Positions 26,794 through 33,747 of a stretch of 64,000 nt of DNA are shown here, piece after piece; positions within the stretch are counted from its first letter, which is position 1; every line of letters starts with the position of its first letter. Position numbers and translations under genes: made by a program. The notes under the pieces were generated by a model. It was not told the origin of the DNA. It searched no databases and was given only the letters and a program-made list of their open reading frames with translations. The DNA is taken from positions 1-64,000 of the forward strand of contig NZ_SBLB01000001.1 of the NCBI RefSeq assembly GCF_004138325.1, in the 5' to 3' direction. This DNA is from Spirosoma sordidisoli. GTDB lineage: Bacteria > Bacteroidota > Bacteroidia > Cytophagales > Spirosomataceae.

Positions 26794-27477
26794 TTAGATC
26801 AATTTCTCTTCGACGGCCATGCGTACCAGCTCGGCCGCATTACGTACCTGGAGCCGACGCATCATATTAGCCCGGTGGTTATCGACAGTCCGAACGCTGA
26901 GTTGCAGTTTCTCGGCAATTTCGCGGCTGCTCATTCCATCGATGAGATAGTGCAGAATCTCCTTCTCCTTATTCGACAGCTTCGACTGGCGCTCGACCCG
27001 GCTGTTTTTCTCGCTTTTTTTCAGCTGCTGCATATAGCCGCTCAAAATAATCGATGCTACGGGTGAACTGTAATACTTTTCGCCTGAGGCAATGGTCCGG
27101 ATGGCTTTGATCATTTCATCGGACGACGAGTCTTTCAGGATATAGCCATACGCACCAGCCTCTACCGAGCGCAAGATATAATCTTCGTTATTGTGCATAG
27201 ACAGCATCAGCACCCGCACCTGCTTATAGTGTTTGCTGATCACCTGTGTTGTCTGGATACCTGACATGCCGGGCAGCGAGATATCCATCAGGATGATGTC
27301 TGGTAATTGCGCTTTACCATTTTCTTCGGCCAGATGAGCTTTGAGCTTCTCCAGTGCTTCTTCGCCGTCATTGGCTTCGTCGATAATCTCCAGCCCTTCG
27401 GCCTGTTCAAGGAGTAACCGGATTCCATCGCGAACAATGGAATGATCATCAACGAGCATCAATTTAGTAATTGTCAT
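26794..27477 (-). CDS. NarL/FixJ-type response regulator
   Basis: 227 residues. Receiver domain 4-130 with Asp10/Asp11, phosphoacceptor Asp65 in LMDISLPGMSG, and the Lys in YILKDSS. The LuxR-type helix-turn-helix (about 163-225) contains LSNKEKEILHYLIDGMSSREIAEKL and SVRTVDNHRANMMRRL. Its start overlaps the 3' end of the histidine kinase gene by 14 bases, so both are made from one mRNA. No target gene can be named from the sequence. Confidence 0.95.
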   Translation of the reverse strand: MTITKLMLVDDHSIVRDGIRLLLEQAEGLEIIDEANDGEEALEKLKAHLAEENGKAQLPDIILMDISLPGMSGIQTTQVISKHYKQVRVLMLSMHNNEDYILRSVEAGAYGYILKDSSSDEMIKAIRTIASGEKYYSSPVASIILSGYMQQLKKSEKNSRVERQSKLSNKEKEILHYLIDGMSSREIAEKLQLSVRTVDNHRANMMRRLQVRNAAELVRMAVEEKLI

Positions 27478-29035
27478 AGTGCGCAGGTTGCGTTTTATAG
27501 GGGATACTGACCTGTACTTTGGTCCCTTTCCCTGGTGTTGAGTGAATTTTAAACTTTCCGTTGAGCAGGTTGACCCGCTCCTGCATGTTATGGATTCCTT
27601 GAGAAGGAGTCCTTTTTTTACCGGCAGGTTGCAAGCTGGGTTCCACGGGTTCGTTCCCGTTTTCGGGAACAGCCCCCCGACCAGCTACCCGGAACCCCCG
27701 ACCATTATCGGCCACAGTTAAGTATAAAACGTTTTCACGCTCAAGCAGTTCAATTCTGACCTGAGTTGGCGAAGCATGTCGGATGGCGTTGCTAATGGCT
27801 TCCTGCGTAATACGGTAGAGGGTGATCTCCAGATTACGATCCAGACGGGGCATGCTGGGCGTCAGATTGGTAACGAACGTGACGTCTACGGCTTCGCTCC
27901 GGTCGTGTTCGGCCAGCATTTTGATGGCAGGCGCAATACCGAAGTCGCTAAGTACGCTCGGCATCAGATTATTAGAGATGGTGCGGGTTTCCTGAATGGT
28001 CTGGGTAACGAGGGTCTTGAGCGTGCGCAGGTTCTTGCTGTAGGGCGCTTTACCCAAGCTCTCGGCTCCGTTCAGCCGGTTTAGGCTGGCCTCCAGCCCT
28101 TCGAGCTGCAGCTTGATGGCCGTCAGCATCTGCCCCAGCCCATCGTGTAAATCGCGCGACAGTCGTTTGCGCTCTTCTTCCTGCCCGGCAATGAGCCCCG
28201 AGGTTCTGATCTGCTGTTCGTGGATCCGCTGCTGGTATTGCAGTTTGGTAGCTTCGTAGAGCTTCTGTCGGGTTTCTTTCAGCGATTTGTTCGCACTGAT
28301 CAGCTTTCGGTTGGCGGCTGTTGTCTGGTTCTGGGCCTCGACCAGCTGCATAAAGGTTTGCCGAAGACGCCGGGCTGCCGGTCTGAAAATCAGTCCCCCT
28401 ATCCCGATCAGCACCACTACCGTAAAAATGTACAAATAGAGCTCGACCGCCTGAAGCCAGGCCAGTTTTGACCGCAGTTCAGTGGTATAAACACGCACAA
28501 TTCCGTCGATCTCCTCCAGAAACGGCTTCTCATTGGCCAGGAGCAGATTCAGACTGGCCTGCGCGTCTGGCCGTTTCAGGTCGTCGGGCTCCCGGAGGGT
28601 AATCAGTTGCCGAACGCTGCGCTGGTACGCTTCAAACTCGGGCCGAATTTCTTTGTATAGCTTTCGAACTGTCTCGGAATTAGGGACAGATACGTCCCGG
28701 TCAACAACTTTTCCTTCGCGGCCTTCCAGATGATACTGCTCAAACTTGACAAAAACCTGCTGGATCTCGGCTACTTTTCGAGCGAAGCTGACGGGCTGGC
28801 TGATCCGGCTTAGCTGGAGCGCCTGCTTGACAATCTGCTGACTCTGATGGCGTTGGAGGGCAGTATAGCGAATTATCCAGAGCTCATTCTGGAAGGCATG
28901 AAGTCGCCACTGCGTCAGGCCCTGCCCTGCGGTGAGCAGAACGGCCAGCGTAATCAGCAGGGTCATGTACAGTCTCGTGAACCGTACGGGAATTGCCGCG
29001 CTATCTTTTGTGTTATCGTTGAGTAAATCGGACAC
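27464..29035 (-). CDS. Membrane sensor histidine kinase (HisKA_3 type)
   Basis: 523 residues. Two membrane helices (about 22-40 and 200-217) bracket a mostly helical periplasmic sensor of about 155 residues. A coiled coil (about 222-280) leads to the HisKA_3 dimerisation domain with phospho-acceptor His297 in SRDLHDGLGQML, then an HATPase_c domain with EAISNAIRHA and VADNGRGFRV. A Pro/Gly/Glu-rich insert (about 455-480) lies within the ATP lid. Pairs with the overlapping NarL-type regulator. The signal it senses is unknown. Confidence 0.93.
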   Translation of the reverse strand: MSDLLNDNTKDSAAIPVRFTRLYMTLLITLAVLLTAGQGLTQWRLHAFQNELWIIRYTALQRHQSQQIVKQALQLSRISQPVSFARKVAEIQQVFVKFEQYHLEGREGKVVDRDVSVPNSETVRKLYKEIRPEFEAYQRSVRQLITLREPDDLKRPDAQASLNLLLANEKPFLEEIDGIVRVYTTELRSKLAWLQAVELYLYIFTVVVLIGIGGLIFRPAARRLRQTFMQLVEAQNQTTAANRKLISANKSLKETRQKLYEATKLQYQQRIHEQQIRTSGLIAGQEEERKRLSRDLHDGLGQMLTAIKLQLEGLEASLNRLNGAESLGKAPYSKNLRTLKTLVTQTIQETRTISNNLMPSVLSDFGIAPAIKMLAEHDRSEAVDVTFVTNLTPSMPRLDRNLEITLYRITQEAISNAIRHASPTQVRIELLERENVLYLTVADNGRGFRVAGRGAVPENGNEPVEPSLQPAGKKRTPSQGIHNMQERVNLLNGKFKIHSTPGKGTKVQVSIPYKTQPAHYDNY

Positions 29036-29123
29036 AATAAGGCCTGAACGAACAAATTGAGTCAGTAAAAGTAATCTTTTTACGTAATTTTACCGTAATC
29101 CTTATCAATAAGTGCCCAACACT

Positions 29124-29612
29124 ATGCATCGGCTACTCATCGCATTATTCGTCGTTTCTCTGTCGGCCACGGCTTTTCGTCCGCTGTCGCCCGCTCTCCC
29201 GACCCATGTTTCGGCTGCCCCGACGGCGGAGCCGGTCAAACTATCGTGGGAGGCCCTTCGTGACGTAACCTTTAAGAAGAAATGGTACGCCGAAGAATCG
29301 GTGTATATGCTTTATCCGACGTTTGGGGCGGGTATTCAGAAGCTCAACGGGAAAGCTGTTGAACTGACCGGCTACGTACTGCCGGTCGATCTGGAAACGA
29401 ATACCTACGTGCTGTCAGCCTTTCCCTTCAGTGCCTGTTTCTTCTGCGGGGGCGCCGGTCCGGAGTCCGTCGTATCGTTGAAGTTCAAAAAAGCAGGTAA
29501 GAAATTCAAAACCGATGAGCGCCGTACGTTCCGGGGTACGCTGAAGCTCAACGCCGATAATATTTACGAACTGAACTACATCCTGTCCGACGCCGAAATG
29601 ATCGAAGGCTAA
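29124..29612 (+). CDS. Small secreted protein with a CFFCGG motif
   Basis: 162 residues from the ATG at 29124; a GTG 12 bases upstream is also in frame. A signal peptide (MHRLLIALFVVSLSATAFRP) is followed by a small beta-rich domain: VTFKKKWYAEESVYMLYPTF, VELTGYVLPVDLETNTYVLSAFPFSACFFCGGAGPESVV and FRGTLKLNADN. The paired Cys in CFFCGG could bind metal or form a disulfide. It recalls periplasmic DUF3299-like proteins linked to metal handling, but I would not assign a function. Divergent from the two-component genes; a strong terminator follows. Confidence 0.7.
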   Translation: MHRLLIALFVVSLSATAFRPLSPALPTHVSAAPTAEPVKLSWEALRDVTFKKKWYAEESVYMLYPTFGAGIQKLNGKAVELTGYVLPVDLETNTYVLSAFPFSACFFCGGAGPESVVSLKFKKAGKKFKTDERRTFRGTLKLNADNIYELNYILSDAEMIEG

Positions 29613-29633
29613 GCGCAGCGAATCATACCAAAC

Positions 29634-29664
29634 AAAAAAACCACTCATCACGAGTGGTTTTTTT
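29634..29664. terminator. Bidirectional intrinsic terminator
   Basis: Seven A residues, CCACTC, a short loop, GAGTGG, seven T residues. It serves the secreted-protein gene on the plus strand and the tRNA on the minus strand. Confidence 0.93.
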
Positions 29665-29676
29665 GTTTTCCAGGGG

Positions 29677-29750
29677 TGGAGAATATCGGATTCGAACCGA
29701 TGGCCTCTACAATGCCATTGTAGCGCTCTAGCCAACTGAGCTAATCCCCC
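29677..29750 (-). tRNA. tRNA-Ala (anticodon GGC)
   Basis: Minus-strand cloverleaf: acceptor GGGGGAT pairs with ATTCTCC, D arm has TAGCTCAGTTGGCTAGAGC, anticodon stem CTACA/TGTAG encloses loop ATGGCAT with anticodon GGC, and the T arm ATCGG-TTCGAAT-CCGAT is perfect. The G3:U70 wobble pair, the main alanine identity element, is present. The discriminator is A73, and CCA is not encoded (CCC follows). It reads GCC codons. Confidence 0.97.
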
Positions 29751-29767
29751 GGGCGTTTTTGTGGGTG

Positions 29768-29798
29768 CAAACATCGGGAAAAAATCAGGTCGTGTCAA
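29768..29798 (-). promoter_or_regulatory. Probable promoter of the tRNA-Ala gene
   Basis: Minus-strand GATGTTTG (29768-29775, one mismatch to TAnnTTTG) with TTG at 29796-29798, spacer 20 bases. Transcription would start about 10 bases before the mature 5' end. Confidence 0.4.
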
Positions 29799-29855
29799 CT
29801 CTAAACGCAAAAAAATTCTCTCCGTCCAATAAATCCTCCTTTCAATCAGGTAGTG

Positions 29856-29886
29856 TTTGTTTTCCGTGAACAATGCCGTAGCTTTG
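29856..29886 (+). promoter_or_regulatory. Bacteroidota-type promoter for the GIY-YIG gene
   Basis: TTTG at 29856-29859, a 19-base spacer and TAGCTTTG at 29879-29886: a full match at both elements with the standard spacing. The ATG is 19 bases after the -7 element. Confidence 0.75.
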
Positions 29887-29905
29887 GTAATAGTCCCTAC
29901 ATACT

Positions 29906-30160
29906 ATGCATACAGTTTATATTATCTACAGCCCCTCAACGGACCAGTACTTTATTGGTCAGACGAAAGATTTACGCATCAGCCTGTGGCAGCACAATGC
30001 CAAAACGAACCCGGCCACGGCCAATGGTAAACCCTGGGAGGTAAAGTTCACCCAGCCGTTTGCTACCCGTAATGAAGCGTTGAGTTTGGAGATGAAACTG
30101 AAAAACAAGAATCGAACAACCCTCGAAGAGTTTATCGGCAATGCACAGCCAGTGCTCTAG
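29906..30160 (+). CDS. Short GIY-YIG nuclease-like protein (UPF0213 type)
   Basis: 84 residues, the single-domain size of this family. The GIY-YIG core reads VYIIYS and QYFIGQT, followed by a helix with Arg (DLRISLWQHN) and a conserved Glu in NEALSLEMKLK. The two key Gly of the classical motif are only partly kept (IIY instead of GIY). Such small proteins are widespread; their substrate is poorly known. It has its own promoter and terminator, so it is monocistronic. Confidence 0.85.
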   Translation: MHTVYIIYSPSTDQYFIGQTKDLRISLWQHNAKTNPATANGKPWEVKFTQPFATRNEALSLEMKLKNKNRTTLEEFIGNAQPVL

Positions 30161-30166
30161 CCTACT

Positions 30167-30196
30167 AAAAAGCCCACGTGCAAACGTGGGCTTTTT
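30167..30196. terminator. Bidirectional intrinsic terminator
   Basis: AAAAAGCCCACGT, a four-base loop GCAA, ACGTGGGCTTTTT: a perfect stem with A and T runs on its two flanks, between the converging GIY-YIG and NlpC/P60 genes. Confidence 0.95.
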
Positions 30197-30225
30197 AACT
30201 TGGTACCTATCCACTTCACAACGCC

Positions 30226-30837
30226 TTAAAATGGTCGCAGGGCTTTGACAAAGCGCCCCTTAAAATAGTCAGCATAGAGATTATCTTCACGCACCCCCCG
30301 CGATGAAGAGGCATGGATGAACCGAATGTTAGTAGGCCCATTTACCTCCGTCACGATTCCCGTGTGTGACACGTAGCCAGCCTGTCCTTTGTCCGGCACG
30401 AAAAAGAGCAGATCGCCCGGCGAAATCTCATTTACCTCTACTTCACGGCCCACCTCCGACTGCTGCCAGGAGATGCGCGGCATTCTGAGCCCTACGGTAT
30501 TGAAAACGGCGTATACCAGGCCCGAACAGTCGATGCCATCGGACGTATTGCCGCCCGAGCGGTATGGGGTTCCTGTATAGGTACGGGCTATTTTAACCAC
30601 CTCCGGCACGTAGCGATTGACGTAGGTTCGGCTGTCCACCACTTTGCCGGTTGGTGCTTTGGGAACGGCCGGTGGTCGGGTAGTAGCCGGCCGACGGGCA
30701 ACGGTTTTTGTGGCGGCAGGACGGCGGCTCACCGAGGGACCGGAAGAACGGAGCGCTTCGCAGGCGCTCAGGGTCGTAAGCAGACAGGCACTGAGTAAAA
30801 CGGGTTGGCCAATGGCCCGGAACCAGCGTAGTGACAT
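30226..30837 (-). CDS. NlpC/P60 peptidoglycan hydrolase lipoprotein
   Basis: 203 residues from the ATG at 30835-30837; upstream in-frame sequence up to 30924 does not look like a signal peptide. Signal peptide with lipobox LSAC, then a Pro/Ala/Arg-rich linker (about 27-65) and the NlpC/P60 domain: TPYRSGGNTSDGIDCSGLVYAVF (catalytic Cys), SPGDLLFF, SHTGIV (catalytic His) and FIHASSSRGV (third polar residue, His). It should cut gamma-D-Glu-diamino acid bonds in cell-wall peptides. A perfect inverted repeat separates it from tex upstream. Confidence 0.93.
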   Translation of the reverse strand: MSLRWFRAIGQPVLLSACLLTTLSACEALRSSGPSVSRRPAATKTVARRPATTRPPAVPKAPTGKVVDSRTYVNRYVPEVVKIARTYTGTPYRSGGNTSDGIDCSGLVYAVFNTVGLRMPRISWQQSEVGREVEVNEISPGDLLFFVPDKGQAGYVSHTGIVTEVNGPTNIRFIHASSSRGVREDNLYADYFKGRFVKALRPF

Positions 30838-30862
30838 ACGGATGGAGTTAGGATCGTAGCAG

Positions 30863-30906
30863 CCGGAAGGTCGATTCGCAGGAGCAATACCGGGTCGACC
30901 TTCCGG
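30863..30906. repeat. Perfect 12-bp inverted repeat between tex and the NlpC/P60 gene
   Basis: CCGGAAGGTCGA (30863-30874) and TCGACCTTCCGG (30895-30906) enclose a 20-base loop in the 88-base gap between two minus-strand genes. It starts 20 bases after the tex stop. It has no T run. It may end tex transcription partly or mark an mRNA processing site. Confidence 0.6.
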
Positions 30907-30925
30907 TTCGATGCATAATGGCAAC

Positions 30926-33055
30926 TTAATTAACTTTCATGGATAACGCAATGCGCTTGCGGGTCGTATCTACCTCCAGCACTTTTACACGTACTTTCTG
31001 GTAGACCTGCACTACCGTTTTGGGGTCAGCGACGTATTTGTCAGCCAGTTGTGAGATGTGTACGAGACCGTCCTGCTTGACGCCAATATCGACAAAAGCC
31101 CCAAATGCCGTAACGTTCGTTACGACACCATTCAGGACCATACCCTCGTGCAGATCGGTAATGGAGCGGATACGATCGTCGTACTCAAATACCGACAGCT
31201 GTTCCCGGGGATCACGACCGGGCTTGTCCAGTTCGGTCAGAATGTCGCGCAGGGTAGGCAGCCCTACCTCGCTGGTTACGTAACGTTCCGGTTTGATCTG
31301 CCGGCGCAGGTCGGGTTGTTGGATGAGGGTGACGACGTTGCTTCCCATGTCGGCTGCCATGCGCTCTACGAGGGCGTAGCGTTCGGGATGAACGGCACTG
31401 TTATCGAGTGGGTTTTTGGCCCCTTCTATTCGCAGGAATCCGGCACACTGCTCATAGGCTTTGGGCCCCAGCCGGGGTACCTTACGGAGTTGTTCACGCG
31501 ACGTAAACGCGCCGTGTTGCGAGCGGAACGAAACGATATTGTCGGCTAGCTGCGGGCCCAGTCCGGATACGTACCGCAACAGATAAGCACTTGCGGTGTT
31601 GAGGGATACGCCCACCTGGTTCACGCAGCTCTCTACCACCGTATCAAGGCTCGACTTTAGTTCGGTCTGGTCAACGTCGTGCTGGTACTGTCCTACCCCA
31701 ATCGATTTGGGGTCTATCTTGACCAGTTCGGCCAGGGGGTCCATGAGCCGCCGGCCAATGCTAACTGCGCCCCGCACGGTAACGTCATGATCAGGAAATT
31801 CAGCCCGCGCAGCTTCGGAGGCTGAGTACACCGAAGCGCCCTGCTCACTCACCATAAATACCGGCTTGCCGAGGTTCAGACCCTGGATAAACGCTTCTGT
31901 TTCGCGGCCGGCCGTACCGTTGCCGATGGCAATTGTATCTATCCTGTACTGATCGACCAGCTTCTGCACCACCTGTGCCGCCTGCTGCTTTTGGTTGTCT
32001 GACTGAAACAGATACAGTACGGTGTGGGTGAGCAGGTTACCCTGTGCGTCCAGGCAGACGGCTTTGCAGCCGGTGCGGTAGCCGGGGTCGATAGCCAGTA
32101 CCCGCTGCTGGCCCAGCGGGGGGCTGAGCAGCAGCTGCCGCAGATTGTCGGCAAAGATAGTAATAGCAGCCGCGTCGGCTTTCTCTTTGGCCAGCCCCGA
32201 AAATTCGGTCTCGATAGCTGGTTTGAGTAATCGTTTGTAACCATCCCGAATGGCCAGAGAAACCTGATCGCGGCTGGCGGCTGTGCCGGTACCAGCCAGA
32301 AACTGACGGTCGAGCCGCTCCAGCGCAACCTCTTCGGCCGGGCCGATGCTCACCGTCAGGAAACCTTCGGCTTCGCCCCGGCGTATCGCCAGCAACCGAT
32401 GGGATGGTACCCGCCGAAGCGGTTCGGCATAGTCGAAATAATCGTTGAACTTAGCGCCGTCTGCTGCTTTCCCTTTTTTGACGACGGATCGAACAATGGC
32501 CTCGCGTTCAAAGAGGTTCCGGATGCGCTGACGGGCGTCAGCATCTTCACTGATACGCTCAGCCAGTATATCGCGAGCGCCCTGCAACGCATCGGCAACG
32601 GTAGGTACGGCGTCGGTCAGGTAGCGTTGGGCGGCCCGTTCGGGGTTCGGTTCCCGTTGCAGTAGCAACAGGTTGGCCAGGGGTTCCAGCCCTCGCTCCA
32701 TGGCCAGTATAGCCCGCGTCTTCCGCTTCTGTTTGTAGGGTAAATACAGGTCTTCAAGCTCCGTGAGGGTATCCGCAGCCGCCAGTTTCTGACGGAGGTC
32801 GTCGGTGAGTTTACCCTGGTCGGCAATTGCTTTTCCTATCGTTTCCCGCCGTTTGTCAAGATCCAGCAGTTTCTGGGTGGTCTCTTTGATCTGCCCGATC
32901 TGCACCTCATCCAGTTGGCCGGTCGCTTCCTTACGATAGCGGGCTATGAACGGTACGGTGGCTCCTCCGTTGATAAGATTGATTGTGGCCGTTACCGATG
33001 AAAGCTTAAGGCCGAGTTTGTTGGCTACGCGTTGTTCGAGCGAAAGTATGGTCAT
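30926..33055 (-). CDS. tex: Tex family S1 RNA-binding protein
   Basis: 709 residues, slightly shorter than many Tex proteins. Order: N-terminal helical region (LGLKLSSVTATINLINGGATVPFIARYRKEATG), YqgF-like RNase H fold (VLAIDPGYRTGCKAVCLD, IAIGNGTAGRETE), helix-hairpin-helix segment (NTASAYLLRYVSGLGPQLADNIV), and a C-terminal S1 domain (GMVLNGVVTNVTAFGAFVDIGV, DGLVHISQLADKYV) from about residue 635. It binds nucleic acids and influences transcription; the exact role is uncertain. Confidence 0.95.
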   Translation of the reverse strand: MTILSLEQRVANKLGLKLSSVTATINLINGGATVPFIARYRKEATGQLDEVQIGQIKETTQKLLDLDKRRETIGKAIADQGKLTDDLRQKLAAADTLTELEDLYLPYKQKRKTRAILAMERGLEPLANLLLLQREPNPERAAQRYLTDAVPTVADALQGARDILAERISEDADARQRIRNLFEREAIVRSVVKKGKAADGAKFNDYFDYAEPLRRVPSHRLLAIRRGEAEGFLTVSIGPAEEVALERLDRQFLAGTGTAASRDQVSLAIRDGYKRLLKPAIETEFSGLAKEKADAAAITIFADNLRQLLLSPPLGQQRVLAIDPGYRTGCKAVCLDAQGNLLTHTVLYLFQSDNQKQQAAQVVQKLVDQYRIDTIAIGNGTAGRETEAFIQGLNLGKPVFMVSEQGASVYSASEAARAEFPDHDVTVRGAVSIGRRLMDPLAELVKIDPKSIGVGQYQHDVDQTELKSSLDTVVESCVNQVGVSLNTASAYLLRYVSGLGPQLADNIVSFRSQHGAFTSREQLRKVPRLGPKAYEQCAGFLRIEGAKNPLDNSAVHPERYALVERMAADMGSNVVTLIQQPDLRRQIKPERYVTSEVGLPTLRDILTELDKPGRDPREQLSVFEYDDRIRSITDLHEGMVLNGVVTNVTAFGAFVDIGVKQDGLVHISQLADKYVADPKTVVQVYQKVRVKVLEVDTTRKRIALSMKVN

Positions 33056-33173
33056 GCAATGAGGGTATAGACCGTATCGGACAGATCGGCCGGCCGTAGA
33101 TGTCTGGCTTCTCTGTTTATACGTGACTAGTTATTGTACTGACCGCAAAAATGGCTCTACGAACCGACAGGGC

Positions 33174-33201
33174 AAAAAAAAACATGCCGTAAGGCATGTT
33201 T
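33174..33201 (-). terminator. Intrinsic terminator of the cold-shock gene
   Basis: On the minus strand AACATGCC, loop TTAC, GGCATGTT, followed by seven T residues (plus-strand A run from 33174). It lies about 30 bases after the stop. Confidence 0.9.
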
Positions 33202-33231
33202 CTACAACGGTTGTCGGGGTATATCTTACGA

Positions 33232-33423
33232 TTAAGCCATTTCGACGTTCACGGCGTTTAAGCCTTTCTTGCCGCGCTCGACATTGAACTTAACCTTGTC
33301 GTTCTCGCGGATTTGGTCGATGAGACCTGAAGCATGTACGAAGATGTCTTCACCGCCTTCATCGGGCTTAATGAAACCAAACCCTTTGGTTTCATTAAAG
33401 AATTTTACTGTTCCTGTTTGCAT
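33232..33423 (-). CDS. Cold-shock domain protein (CspA family)
   Basis: 63 residues, one OB-fold domain. Both RNA-binding motifs are present: KGFGFIKPD (RNP1) and DIFVHAS (RNP2), in the frame GTVKFFNETKGFGFI and KVKFNVERGKKGLNAVNV. It binds single-stranded RNA and melts structure. A 46-base AT-rich leader separates it from the -7 element. Confidence 0.97.
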   Translation of the reverse strand: MQTGTVKFFNETKGFGFIKPDEGGEDIFVHASGLIDQIRENDKVKFNVERGKKGLNAVNVEMA

Positions 33424-33747
33424 TGCTTGTTAAAATTTAAGCGAAGGACGACACAATAAACTTGTTTTCCAAATATATCTGATAAATTTTCTGACAATAC
33501 CCATTGATTCTTCGTACCACTTCGCATCAGCATAATGCCCTAAAAAAAATCATAAATATTCAAATCGCTGACATACAACACATTATCATTTTTTAACAAA
33601 ATATACTCAGGCATTTATACGGTAAAATAGGCGTTCTTTGCAGGCTGAAAAAAGTAGATTGACCAGATGTTTTTTCGTTCGAGTGAGCAGGGATTGGGCC
33701 CCTGGCTGGTAGTACAGAATAAATTGGCGTATAGACTGATTTGTAAA
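33424..33747. other. AT-rich divergent spacer between cold-shock and DUF5916-like genes
   Basis: Contains the cold-shock promoter and leader on the minus strand. The remainder (about 33500-33660) is AT-rich with an A run at 33542 and no recognisable gene or hairpin. An in-frame ATG at 33667 opens onto the next gene, but the signal peptide begins only at 33748. Confidence 0.5.
33470..33497 (-). promoter_or_regulatory. Bacteroidota-type promoter for the cold-shock gene
   Basis: Minus-strand TATATTTG (33470-33477) with TTG at 33495-33497, spacer 17 bases, 46 bases before the start codon. Confidence 0.65.
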
